A stretch of 64,000 bases of DNA from a candidate division KSB1 bacterium (GTDB lineage: Bacteria; Electryoneota; RPQS01), in NCBI GenBank assembly GCA_016214895.1, contig JACRMR010000020.1, positions 167,812 through 231,811 on the forward strand. Reading direction: 5' to 3'. The translations under genes were made by a program, and so were the position numbers. Position 1 is the first letter of the stretch. The number at the start of each line of letters is the position of its first letter. A model generated the notes under the pieces. The model was not told the DNA's origin. It saw only the letters and a program-made list of their open reading frames with translations, and did no database searches. Shown here piece by piece: positions 8,450 to 16,741 of the stretch.

Positions 8450-9583
8450 ATGTCGAACAAGCAAGCCGACCTCGCCGGCCCCGGAATCGGCACCTACGAA
8501 GAAGTTGAAAAGATCCTCCCGACGGCCTATCAGTCGCTGCTCACGCCGAAGGAGACGCAGATCGCGCTGGCCAAGCTGAAGCGGTTCATCGAGGACGGGA
8601 TGTGCAAGTCGCTGAACCTGTTCCGCGTGGAGTGCCCGCTGATTGTGGATACGACCAGCGGCGTGAACGACTACCTGGACCGTGACGGCTCGCGTACGCC
8701 GATCGACTTCCATATCAACAACGACTACAACAAGAATCCGATTGACGCACAGGTGGTGCAGGCAGCGACGAAGTGGAAGCGCGTCGCTCTGAAGCAGTTC
8801 GACTGCCACGTCGGCGAAGGCATCATGACCGATATGCGCGCCGTGCGCAAAGACTACTTTCTCGATCACGATCACAGCGCGTATGTGGACCAGTGGGACT
8901 GGGAGCGCGTGATCACGATGGCCGACCGCAATCTGGACTTCCTGAAGCGGATCGTCACGAATATCTGGAAGGTCCTGACGGACAGCGAGGATTTCATTCA
9001 GAGCGAGTTCCCCAAACTGAAGAGCTCGAAGTGGCCCAACCTGCCGAAGGAGCTGGTGTTCCTGCATGCGGAAGAGATTTTGGATATGTATCCGGATCTG
9101 CCGCGCAAGCAGCGGGAGACGAAAATCCTGTCGGAGAAGTATCCGGCGGTGTTCATCATTGGCATCGGCTGGACGCTGAAAGACGGCTACCCGCACGAGA
9201 TGCGCGCGGCCGACTATGACGACTGGGTGACGCCGAGCGTCGTAAAGAACGGGCAGCAGATGCACGGCTTGAACGGCGACATTCTGGTGTGGAATCACGT
9301 GACGAAGCGCCGTCATGAGCTGACGTCGATGGGAATCCGCGTGACGAAAGAGACGCTGAAGCAGCAGCTCGAAGCGACGAAGCAGTTGCACTTCCTCGAC
9401 ATGCCGTATCATCAGGCGATCATGAAGGACGAGATTCCGCTGTCGATCGGCGGCGGGATAGGTCAGGCGCGGACGTGCATGTCGATCTTGAAGAAGGCGC
9501 ATCTCGGCGAGGTCAGCGTGACCGTGTGGCCGAAGGTGCTGAAGGAGATGTGCGCGCAACGACAGATTCACGTGTTGAACTGA
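8450..9583 (+). CDS. asnA: Aspartate--ammonia ligase (asparagine synthetase A)
   Basis: 377 residues; makes asparagine from aspartate, ammonia and ATP in the cytosol, with a fold related to class II aminoacyl-tRNA synthetases. Recognisable family stretches are FRVECPLIVD, GVNDYLDRDGSRTPIDF, KQFDCHVGEGIMTDMRA, DQWDWERVI and, at the end, the motif 3-like IGGGIGQAR. The start at 8450 has GGAG nine bases upstream; the frame is open from 8357 but the extra residues do not fit the family. The gene faces hsp20 across a hairpin terminator. Confidence 0.96.
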   Translation: MSNKQADLAGPGIGTYEEVEKILPTAYQSLLTPKETQIALAKLKRFIEDGMCKSLNLFRVECPLIVDTTSGVNDYLDRDGSRTPIDFHINNDYNKNPIDAQVVQAATKWKRVALKQFDCHVGEGIMTDMRAVRKDYFLDHDHSAYVDQWDWERVITMADRNLDFLKRIVTNIWKVLTDSEDFIQSEFPKLKSSKWPNLPKELVFLHAEEILDMYPDLPRKQRETKILSEKYPAVFIIGIGWTLKDGYPHEMRAADYDDWVTPSVVKNGQQMHGLNGDILVWNHVTKRRHELTSMGIRVTKETLKQQLEATKQLHFLDMPYHQAIMKDEIPLSIGGGIGQARTCMSILKKAHLGEVSVTVWPKVLKEMCAQRQIHVLN

Positions 9584-9611
9584 TTTTTGCGGAGAACACC
9601 GGGGCAGACAA

Positions 9612-9641
9612 GCAGCGCGAGACCCGAGGGTCTCGCGCTGC
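9612..9641. terminator. Hairpin between convergent asnA and hsp20
   Basis: A 14-bp inverted repeat, GCAGCGCGAGACCC (9612-9625) and GGGTCTCGCGCTGC (9628-9641), almost without loop. There is no T-run, so it may act on both strands as a weak terminator or RNA end protector. Confidence 0.65.
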
Positions 9642-9662
9642 GCATGTGGGGTGTCGGGAGAG

Positions 9663-10118
9663 TTACTTCGGCTGGATCGTGATCGTGCGGCTCTTGGCCT
9701 CTTCAGCCTTGGGCAGCTTGATCACAAGGACGCCGTCTTCGAACCGGGCCGTCACCGCGTCAGCCTTGACGGTGCGCGGCAGGGAAAAGCTGCGTTCGAA
9801 CCGGCCATAGGTGCGCTCGACGCGGAGCAAGTCGTGCTTGCCCTCGCGGACGTCCTGCTTGCGGTCCCCGGAAACGGTGAGCACATTGTTGTTCAGCGTG
9901 AGATTGACGTCTTCGAGTTTGACACCGGGCAGCTCCGCCAGAATCTCGTAGCTGTCGGTGTGCTCGACGATGTCAACGTTGGGCCCCCAGAACATGGAGT
10001 CGGAATTCTCGCGAGTGGTGTTGAAAAACTCATCGAGCACGCGCGAGATGGGGGCCATCTCCCGGTGCCAGCACGGGGCCAGTTCAGGCTGGCCGGGTTT
10101 GAAACGGATGACAGACAT
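9663..10118 (-). CDS. Hsp20 family small heat-shock protein
   Basis: 151-residue alpha-crystallin-type chaperone that should hold unfolding proteins in an ATP-independent way. The alpha-crystallin domain spans about residues 45-150, with VDIVEHTDSYEILAELPGV, the NNNVLTVSGDR strand, and the RSFSLPRTV and FEDGVLVIKLPK signature strands. The C-terminal I-x-I-like tail is ITIQPK. The start at 10118 has GAGGAA about eight bases upstream; a longer frame to 10151 exists but lacks support. Confidence 0.95.
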   Translation of the reverse strand: MSVIRFKPGQPELAPCWHREMAPISRVLDEFFNTTRENSDSMFWGPNVDIVEHTDSYEILAELPGVKLEDVNLTLNNNVLTVSGDRKQDVREGKHDLLRVERTYGRFERSFSLPRTVKADAVTARFEDGVLVIKLPKAEEAKSRTITIQPK

Positions 10119-10572
10119 GGTCGTGTTCCTCGGAATTGTGTTGCAGTTCATTTTGCGCTTTGGTTAGTGTCGTTTGGTCGTAGAATTGGGCTTCCGGCAT
10201 CAGCAATTACAAGCCTCGTGCCAAAGACATAATATTTTGGTTATTATTAGTTTATGAGGATATGATGTTATGTCGCGACGGATGGCACGTGCCGGAACGG
10301 CAGTATGTCGTGCCAAGATGTCACGGTTGAGTATCGAAATGGCAGGCCTGATGTCCTTGGCTCACAGGAGTTGTCGCTCGTCGCGGGTGACAGACGGAGC
10401 TTGCAAGTATCGGCGTAATGGTTAAATTATGTCACATACGCAAACGACTGATTCTCAACTGCAACAAATAGAGCGGTTCGTGAATCTGACCGATGGAGGC
10501 CGGAAATGCGGCTTTTGCACGACGCAAGCGAAGCAGCATTCCGGAGGGCGAGGCAATCGGGTCCGTAACTCC
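10119..10572. other. Divergent regulatory gap upstream of hsp20
   Basis: About 450 bases without a gene, AT-rich around 10225-10275. On the minus strand the element TGGCACG, four bases, TTGTA (10208-10223) is close to a sigma-54 site, with GT instead of GC at -12. The segment CGTGCCAAG recurs near 10218 and 10309, and GGCACGTGCC near 10285 is palindromic. No terminator or RNA is recognised. Confidence 0.4.
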
Positions 10573-10601
10573 TTGCATGCTCTGTGAGAACAGTGTATAT
10601 T
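10573..10601 (+). promoter_or_regulatory. Putative promoter for the zinc-ribbon membrane protein gene
   Basis: TTGCAT (10573-10578), 17 bases, TATATT (10596-10601), 44 bases before the ATG at 10645. The -10 is strong and the -35 shares the TTGC start seen at other promoters in the window. Confidence 0.45.
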
Positions 10602-10644
10602 CGGCTTTCTGTGGACACTGCACAAAGTACATCCGTCTCCGCCC

Positions 10645-11427
10645 ATGTCACCGAAACGCTGCATACATTGCCAGAAGCCGATTCCGTTACGAAAGCGCTT
10701 CAGCCGTCGTTGCCCCTTCTGCTTCAAGGCCTTTCGCCGTCGCAGCGGAATCAGCGAGCGTGGAACCGCGGGGCAATGGATGGAGGACCGCGGCAAATCC
10801 TTCTGGTTCTTGCTGCTCAGTGCGGTTCTGGTGATTGGCGGTGCCATGGGGCAGATTCTGGGCCAGCCGGACCTCATCAATTTCATCGACGCGCGACCTG
10901 TCTGGTTCTTCGTGTCGGTATTCTGGCTGGCGATGTTCGCCTCGGTGATCGGCCGTATCTTCTTTCCCTTGCTCCTGGGCGCGCCGACCATCTTGCGCAA
11001 AGAGCGGCACATGATCAGGCAGTACAAGACTCTGACCGCTATCGGTTTTGTGCTGGGCGTGGTTTTGGCCGTGTTGATGATCGGAGCGGATCGACTGTGG
11101 CAGGTCTTTCCGGGAACGGCTTTTTTGGTGACGGTTCCGATCGCCCTCATGTGGGGTTATCTGGCGTTAGTGCTGCAGGAGGGTGACTACGACGATGATC
11201 GGGTGTGGAGTTTTCTGTCGGAGATCGGCGCATCGGATCGCCTGGAACACCGGCAGAACGGCTACTTTGCATTGATCGGGCTGCCCCTGGCGGGACTGCT
11301 GTTCTTCTACTTCATGACGCATCCCTGGATGGCTTGGGCGATTCGCAATTCCACGCTGCTGGCAATGTTCCGCGAACTTTGGCGCAGGGCGACGGATCGT
11401 TCCACACTGGGCGGCGGATTAGGATAG
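10645..11427 (+). CDS. Zinc-ribbon-headed integral membrane protein of unknown function
   Basis: 260 residues. Residues 6-27 form a small zinc ribbon (CIHCQKPIP and CPFC), a feature of membrane proteins that carry a cytoplasmic N-terminal rubredoxin-like head. Five hydrophobic segments follow, at roughly 52-70, 84-105, 130-148, 160-180 and 208-230. No enzyme motif is visible. No clear Shine-Dalgarno precedes the start; a putative promoter lies just upstream. I do not recognise a family beyond this layout. Confidence 0.75.
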   Translation: MSPKRCIHCQKPIPLRKRFSRRCPFCFKAFRRRSGISERGTAGQWMEDRGKSFWFLLLSAVLVIGGAMGQILGQPDLINFIDARPVWFFVSVFWLAMFASVIGRIFFPLLLGAPTILRKERHMIRQYKTLTAIGFVLGVVLAVLMIGADRLWQVFPGTAFLVTVPIALMWGYLALVLQEGDYDDDRVWSFLSEIGASDRLEHRQNGYFALIGLPLAGLLFFYFMTHPWMAWAIRNSTLLAMFRELWRRATDRSTLGGGLG

Positions 11428-11508
11428 TCGCCCGGCCTGACGGTCGGCGGGCGCGCATTGCAGCGGGCTGGTGAAGTCCGCGGGTCTAAACCAATATTTG
11501 GCTACAGA

Positions 11509-13527
11509 ATGGCAAAGCAGAGAGTTGACAAGCGCCTTGTTTCGGCGACGGATTTTGCGGAGTTGAAGCATCCGCGCGCCTTGGCGTTGAGCCCGGACGG
11601 CGAATTGCTGGCATACACTCAGTGGTGGTGTGACCTGGCAAAGCAGAAGTACTTTGCCAATTTGCATATCTTGGAGACGCGCACCGGCGACAGCCATCAG
11701 TGGACGTTCGGTGAACACAGCGATCGCGCTCCCGTGTGGTCGCCCGACGGCACGAAGCTGGCGTTCTTACGGGTAGAGCAGGGCGCGGACTGCATCTTCG
11801 TGGTCGCGCGCTCGGGCGGCGCTCCGCAGCGGCTATTTAAGCGGCGCGGGAGCTTGGATTCCGTAAAGTGGGCGCAGGGCGGAGAATGCTTAATTCTCAG
11901 ATTCCGTCCGGCCGATCCCGACGAAGCGGCGGACACCGCGGTTGCACAGGACAAGCAGCCTGAGGAGAAGCAGCCCGCGGTGCGCAAACTCAGCCGGCTG
12001 TATTACCGGTTGGACGGCGACGGGTTCTTCCCGCAGGAGCGCTATCAGCTCTACAAGCTTAGCCTCGCTGACGGCAAGCTCACGCAGTTGACCAAAGGGT
12101 TGGAAGATGTCGGCGGGTTCGATGTTGCGCCCGACGGCGCGCACGTCTGTTACATCGCGAATATTCAGCGCGATCCGGACACGAAGCCGTATCACCAGCA
12201 GTTATTCGTGCTCAACCTCAAGTCGCGCAAAAGCCAAGCGCTGAGGGTGGGTTTCGGCGAAAAGCATTCGCCGACTTACAGTCCGGACGGCCGGCACCTG
12301 GTCTATTTCGGTCACCACAACCTGAAAGACGCGTGGAGTGTCGAACCGGTTCACCCGTGGCTGGTTGACTTGAAGAGCGGCAAGGAGCGGAATCTGACGC
12401 CGAACTTCGATCGGATGGCCGGCGATCAATCGATCGGTGATCTTGGATTCGGTTCCGATTCGCCCGTGGTGGTTTGGAGCGGCGACGGCAAGTCGTTCTA
12501 CTATCAGGTCTCCGACGAAGGCGACGTTTACCTCGTGCGCAAGGACCTGCGGGTGGGCGATCCGGAGCGGATCTGGCACGTGAAAGGCTGTGTTCCGCTA
12601 TGGGACCTGGCGGCGGACAAGCTCGTGCTGCATCACCTGGACTTTCACGATCTGGGGACGCTGCACATCTGCCGCAAGGCCGGCGCGGCGCGTCCGGTAT
12701 TCCACGTGCTCCGAAAGTTCAATGCGGAGTACGAAGCGCAGCGGGAACTCGGCCGGGTGCGCGAAGTGCACTTCAAGTCAGCGGACGGCGCGCGCGTGCA
12801 TGGCTGGCTGTTGACGCCGCCCGACTTCAATCCAAAGCGGAAGTACCCTTCGATTCTGGAAGTACACGGCGGGCCGCGGGCACAGTACGCGCGGGTGTTT
12901 TTCCACGAGATGCAATATCTTGCGGCGCAGGGTTATGTGGTGATGTTCACGAATCCGCGCGGTTCACAGGGCTACGGGCGGGACTTCGCCGGCGCCATTA
13001 TCGCGGCCTGGGGCACGAAGGATTACGATGATGTGATGGCTGCCGCGGACTGGCTGGAAGCGCAGCCATACATCGACAAGCGGCGGATCGGGATCACCGG
13101 CGGTTCGTACGGCGGCTATATGACGAATATCGTGGTCGGTCGCACGCGCCGGTTTCGCGCGGCGGTTACCCAGCGCTCGGTCTTTGATCTCGAGTCGTTC
13201 TGCGGCACGTCGGACATTGGCCACCTCGACAGCTATGAGTTCGGCGGGTTCCCGTGGGAGAATCCGGATGGCTATCGAGTCCAGAATCCGCTCACCTATG
13301 TCGGCAATATCCATACGCCGCTCTTGATCGAACATCAGGAAGCGGATTTTCGCTGTCCAATTGAGCAGGCGGAGCAGCTGTACGGCCAACTGAAGCTCAG
13401 GGGCAGAATCGTCGAGCTGCACCGCTATCCGGAAGAGAGCCACGGCATGTCGCGCGGCGGCCGGCCGGACCGCCGCGTGATCCGACTGGAGGCGATGGCG
13501 GGCTGGTTCAAGAAATACATGAAGTAA
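11509..13527 (+). CDS. S9 family prolyl oligopeptidase / acylaminoacyl-peptidase
   Basis: 672 residues. The N-terminal 400 residues form a TolB/beta-propeller region with repeated ALSPDGELLAYT, WSPDGTKLAFLR, VAPDGAHVCYI and YSPDGRHLVYF blades. The C-terminal 250 residues are the alpha/beta hydrolase domain with Ser533 in GGSYGGYM, Asp613 in HQEADFRCP and His645 in EESHGMSRGG. Such enzymes cleave short peptides, mostly in the cytosol; no signal peptide is seen. The ATG at 11509 is preferred over a GTG-type upstream frame because KRLVSATDF is the usual beginning of the family. Confidence 0.95.
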   Translation: MAKQRVDKRLVSATDFAELKHPRALALSPDGELLAYTQWWCDLAKQKYFANLHILETRTGDSHQWTFGEHSDRAPVWSPDGTKLAFLRVEQGADCIFVVARSGGAPQRLFKRRGSLDSVKWAQGGECLILRFRPADPDEAADTAVAQDKQPEEKQPAVRKLSRLYYRLDGDGFFPQERYQLYKLSLADGKLTQLTKGLEDVGGFDVAPDGAHVCYIANIQRDPDTKPYHQQLFVLNLKSRKSQALRVGFGEKHSPTYSPDGRHLVYFGHHNLKDAWSVEPVHPWLVDLKSGKERNLTPNFDRMAGDQSIGDLGFGSDSPVVVWSGDGKSFYYQVSDEGDVYLVRKDLRVGDPERIWHVKGCVPLWDLAADKLVLHHLDFHDLGTLHICRKAGAARPVFHVLRKFNAEYEAQRELGRVREVHFKSADGARVHGWLLTPPDFNPKRKYPSILEVHGGPRAQYARVFFHEMQYLAAQGYVVMFTNPRGSQGYGRDFAGAIIAAWGTKDYDDVMAAADWLEAQPYIDKRRIGITGGSYGGYMTNIVVGRTRRFRAAVTQRSVFDLESFCGTSDIGHLDSYEFGGFPWENPDGYRVQNPLTYVGNIHTPLLIEHQEADFRCPIEQAEQLYGQLKLRGRIVELHRYPEESHGMSRGGRPDRRVIRLEAMAGWFKKYMK

Positions 13528-13609
13528 GGCGCGGCGTACGTTGCAGGTCAATCGTGTAGGAGCGATCATGCCTCGAGTTATGCAACGGAAAGGCCAGGAG
13601 TGTTGGTCA

Positions 13610-13642
13610 GGACACGCGGGGGCGTCGAACCCCCGCGTGTCC
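13610..13642. other. Strong hairpin between S9 peptidase and cytochrome genes
   Basis: Perfect 13-bp stem, GGACACGCGGGGG (13610-13622) and CCCCCGCGTGTCC (13630-13642), with a 7-base loop. No T-run follows. It lies 83 bases after the peptidase stop and 36 bases before the cytochrome start, so it could be a terminator for the first or a 5' leader structure for the second. Confidence 0.65.
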
Positions 13643-13677
13643 AGTAATGCATGGGTTTAGCGCAGGAGGCAAGGGCA

Positions 13678-14634
13678 ATGATTCCGGGAGTTCGGGTTAG
13701 GATCTTGAAATGGATCGTGCGGTTGTTGATAACAGTGGTAGCCGTGATCGCGGTTGCGGCCGGCTACATCTACTGGGCATCAAGCGCAGTCCTAAACAAG
13801 GACTACAGCCACATTGCGAAGGGACAGCCGATTTATGCGCCGGGCGACAGTGCGGCCCTGGTGTGGGGGACGCACTTGGCGAAATCGATCGCGATGTGCG
13901 AGGAGTGTCACGGCGAAGGCATGACGGGGTTTACGTTAGTGGACGATCCGATGTTTGGCCGGCTCGCGACACCCAACGTGACGCGTGGCGGCAAAGGCAG
14001 CGAAGTCCCGGCGAGCTTTGATATTGCGGATTTTGAGCGCTTGATTCGGCACGGTGTCACACCGAAGAATAGGGGTGTGATCCTGATGCCGTCTTTTCAC
14101 TACTGCTACATCTCGGACGAGGATATTGCCGCGTTGTGGACTTGGTACACTTCGTTGAAGCCGGTGGACAAAGAAGTTGAAGGGCCTCGTTACGGCCCGA
14201 TTGCACGGATGCTGATCGCACAGGACAAGTTCACGAAGTTATCACCGGAAATGGTGAATCATACGGCGAAGCGTCCTGCGAAGCCCGTGGCGGGAGAGTC
14301 GTGGGAGTATGGTGAATACCTCGCGCACGTGGGCTGTACGGGCTGTCACGGCATGGACCTGTCGGGAGGTCCGATCGAGGGCGGGCCACCGGAATGGCCG
14401 TTGGCCGCGAATTTGACGCGCGGCGGCATTGGCGCGACGTACACGGAAGCGGATTTCTTTCGCGCGCTGCGCGAGGGCATCCGCCCGGGGGGCAAGCCGC
14501 TGTCGGCGGTGATGCCGTTCAAGCGCACGACGAACTTGACAGATTCGGAGATTCGCGCGTTGTGGCTTTACGTTCAGCACGTTCCGGCCAAGCCGGTGGG
14601 CAGCTTTGTATGGAAGGATGAGCAGCGGCCGTAG
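13678..14634 (+). CDS. Membrane-anchored dihaem cytochrome c
   Basis: 318 residues with an N-terminal membrane anchor (residues 10-35) and two c-type haem sites, CEECH and CTGCH, each within a cytochrome c domain of about 110 residues. The two domains share the pattern of a haem site, a distal NxTRGG element (TPNVTRGG and AANLTRGG) and an FxRxxR helix, so they arose by duplication. This form resembles the cytochrome subunit of membrane-bound alcohol/gluconate dehydrogenases. AGGAGG at 13663 supports the ATG at 13678. It should carry electrons in the periplasm. Confidence 0.92.
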   Translation: MIPGVRVRILKWIVRLLITVVAVIAVAAGYIYWASSAVLNKDYSHIAKGQPIYAPGDSAALVWGTHLAKSIAMCEECHGEGMTGFTLVDDPMFGRLATPNVTRGGKGSEVPASFDIADFERLIRHGVTPKNRGVILMPSFHYCYISDEDIAALWTWYTSLKPVDKEVEGPRYGPIARMLIAQDKFTKLSPEMVNHTAKRPAKPVAGESWEYGEYLAHVGCTGCHGMDLSGGPIEGGPPEWPLAANLTRGGIGATYTEADFFRALREGIRPGGKPLSAVMPFKRTTNLTDSEIRALWLYVQHVPAKPVGSFVWKDEQRP

Positions 14635-14692
14635 GCGGAGCAGGGACAGGATCACAAGAAGAGAGATATATTCGGAGCGCGGAGCAACTGCA

Positions 14693-15253
14693 ATGCTACG
14701 AATCGCGACGATCGCAGGCTCACTGCGAATGGGGTCGTACAATCGGATGCTGATTGAATTGGCCGAGGGCTATCTCGAACAGACGGATGTTGAGATCGAT
14801 CGGCTCGACTTGCGTGACTTTCCGCTTCCGGTGTATGACGGGGATATTGAGGAGAAGCACGGGCTGCCGCAGGCCGCGTGGACGCTGAAGGCGCGACTCG
14901 CGGCAGCCCATGGCGTGCTGATCGCCGCCCCCGAGTACAATCACGGCATGTCGGGCATGTTCAAGAACATGATCGACTGGACCAGCCGGGGCAATTCTAA
15001 CCCGTGGGAAAGCAAGGTGATAAGTCTGATGGGCGCGACGGATGGGCCATGGGGCACGTTGCGCGCCATGCCGCAGTACCGGCAGACCTTTCTTTCCCTG
15101 GGAGCGCTACTCCATCCGCAATTTCTCAGCGTTCCATATGCGAACAAGGTCTGGCAGGCTGACGGGGAAATGGTCGATCAGACAGTGGCTCCCCGAGTCG
15201 AGAAACATGTTCGACGGTTTGTGGATTTGACCAGACGATTGAGAATCGCTTAG
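14693..15253 (+). CDS. NADPH-dependent FMN reductase family protein
   Basis: 186-residue flavodoxin-like protein. The phosphate loop GSLRMGSYNRML near residue 10, the APEYNHGMSGMFKNMIDW stretch and the late MGATDGPWGT element match FMN_red (azoreductase/chromate reductase) proteins, which reduce flavin, quinones or azo compounds with NAD(P)H. The ATG at 14693 has GGAG upstream and begins the conserved strand MLRIATIAGS. A stem-loop terminator follows at 15281. Confidence 0.93.
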   Translation: MLRIATIAGSLRMGSYNRMLIELAEGYLEQTDVEIDRLDLRDFPLPVYDGDIEEKHGLPQAAWTLKARLAAAHGVLIAAPEYNHGMSGMFKNMIDWTSRGNSNPWESKVISLMGATDGPWGTLRAMPQYRQTFLSLGALLHPQFLSVPYANKVWQADGEMVDQTVAPRVEKHVRRFVDLTRRLRIA

Positions 15254-15280
15254 CTCTGGTCCCATAAGGAGTTAGTCGAA

Positions 15281-15304
15281 AGACCCGGTTCACAGACCGG
15301 GTCT
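15281..15304 (+). terminator. Rho-independent-type terminator after the FMN reductase gene
   Basis: AGACCCGGT (15281-15289) and ACCGGGTCT (15296-15304) with a 6-base loop, followed by TCTGC rather than a long T-run. Confidence 0.65.
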
Positions 15305-15397
15305 TCTGCATTGATGAAATGCACCTGTGCGCAGCGCGTCGCATAAGTGGGCCACGAGAGTAGTCGCCCGAAATTTTCGTGCTTTCCCAGCAGCCCC

Positions 15398-15426
15398 TTG
15401 ACATCGCGGTCTGTATTGCTTACCTT
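15398..15426 (+). promoter_or_regulatory. Putative promoter of the surface-protein operon
   Basis: TTGACA at 15398-15403, 17 bases, TACCTT at 15421-15426, about 50 bases upstream of the GTG start. The -35 is a consensus match; the -10 is weak. Confidence 0.45.
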
Positions 15427-15475
15427 TTTGGTAAGATTCACGAAGCTGTACAACAATAAACAGGAGTAGTAGTCC

Positions 15476-16735
15476 GTGAAAAGATTCACTTGTATTACCT
15501 TGTTTGTGGTTACTCTGATGTTGGATGCCTCGTTCGCAAACGCGCCGCAGTACGTCAATTATCAGGGGACCCTTGCAAGCCCCGACGGCACGCCGCTCGA
15601 TACGACGGTAGCTGTCACAGTCTCGATCTACAATTCCCCTTCCGGCGGTGGGCCGCTTTGGTCGTCGACCTTTGAAGCGGTGACGGTCACGGATGGACAG
15701 TTCACGGTCCTCTTGGGAAGTCAGGAGCCGCTGTTGGGCCTCTTTTTGGCGCCGACTCGGTGGCTCGGCGTGACCATCGGGAACAACACGGAGATGACCC
15801 CGCGGCAAGTGATGGTTTCGGTACCGTATGCCTACCGCGTCGGCTCGATTGATACAACGAGCGGCGGCACAGTGTTCGGGAACGTGACGGTTTCAGGCGG
15901 CAACCTGCAGGTCAGCGGCAAGCTGAACGTGGGAAGCGGCAACACAAACACAGGGAGTTTCGCCAATGTGTTGGGGCAGGACAATCTCTCGTCGGGTCTG
16001 AATGCGGTGGTGGGCGGTGGGCGCAATAGCAAGGCGCGAGGAAGCTATTCTGTGGTTGCGGGCGGCGGCGGGGCGGCGCCAGACGATTCCAACTCGGCCA
16101 GTGGTGATTATTCCGCCATTGGCGGCGGCGCGCGCAATTTTGCTTCCGGCGCGGGTTCCACCGTTCCCGGCGGTCTCAATAACACAGCGCAGGGGACCAA
16201 TTCCTTCGCGTCCGGGCGCAGCGCGTATGCTTTCCACGACGGGTGCTTCGTCTGGGGCGATAACAACTCAGCCGTGGTTCAGTCCTATGATCTCAATATG
16301 TTTATGGCCCGGGCTACCGGGGGTTTTCACCTCTTCACCAACACCGCGCTGAATGCCGGCGCTCTTCTCCTGCCGGGCGGTGGAGCGTGGAGCACGTTCT
16401 CGGACAGCACAAAGAAGCGTAATGCGCGTGTTGTGGACACCAAGTCTATTTTGGAGAAGGTAAGGTCCCTGCCGATCAAGCAGTGGAGCTACAACTCTCA
16501 GAATCCATCCTTTGAACATGTTGGCCCGATGGCGCAGGATTTCTACGCGGCCTTCGGGCTGGGCGAGTGTGACACGCTGATTTCCACGATTGATCCGGAT
16601 GGGATTGCGCTGGCGGCGATTCAGGAGCTGGCAAAGCGGTTGGAAGCAGTCGAAGCCGAGAACATGACCCTGCGTTCGCGGCTTCAAACTTTAGAGGCAA
16701 GTGACAAGCAGTCCTTGAACAAACCCACGGAGTAG
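15476..16735 (+). CDS. Secreted YadA-head-repeat protein with Peptidase S74 chaperone domain
   Basis: 419 residues. After a signal peptide (1-22) comes a beta domain (25-120) opening with NYQGTLASPDGTPLDTTV, then YadA-head-like repeats (about 150-245) with alternating GGGxNxAxGxxS units, then a Peptidase S74 intramolecular chaperone from about residue 300. The Ser/Lys dyad reads as Ser309 and Lys314 in FSDSTKKRN, followed by the family's HVGPMAQDF stretch and a C-terminal coiled coil (LAKRLEAVEAENMTLRSRL). In phage tailspikes such domains trimerise the passenger and then cut themselves off. GGAG upstream supports the GTG start. First gene of a three-gene operon. Confidence 0.88.
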   Translation: MKRFTCITLFVVTLMLDASFANAPQYVNYQGTLASPDGTPLDTTVAVTVSIYNSPSGGGPLWSSTFEAVTVTDGQFTVLLGSQEPLLGLFLAPTRWLGVTIGNNTEMTPRQVMVSVPYAYRVGSIDTTSGGTVFGNVTVSGGNLQVSGKLNVGSGNTNTGSFANVLGQDNLSSGLNAVVGGGRNSKARGSYSVVAGGGGAAPDDSNSASGDYSAIGGGARNFASGAGSTVPGGLNNTAQGTNSFASGRSAYAFHDGCFVWGDNNSAVVQSYDLNMFMARATGGFHLFTNTALNAGALLLPGGGAWSTFSDSTKKRNARVVDTKSILEKVRSLPIKQWSYNSQNPSFEHVGPMAQDFYAAFGLGECDTLISTIDPDGIALAAIQELAKRLEAVEAENMTLRSRLQTLEASDKQSLNKPTE

Positions 16736-16741
16736 ATGGCC

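Noticed and set aside
8441-9571. 376-codon minus-strand frame opposite asnA
   Set aside because: asnA is unambiguous on the plus strand; the opposite frame is Arg/His/Leu-rich and has no recognisable motif.
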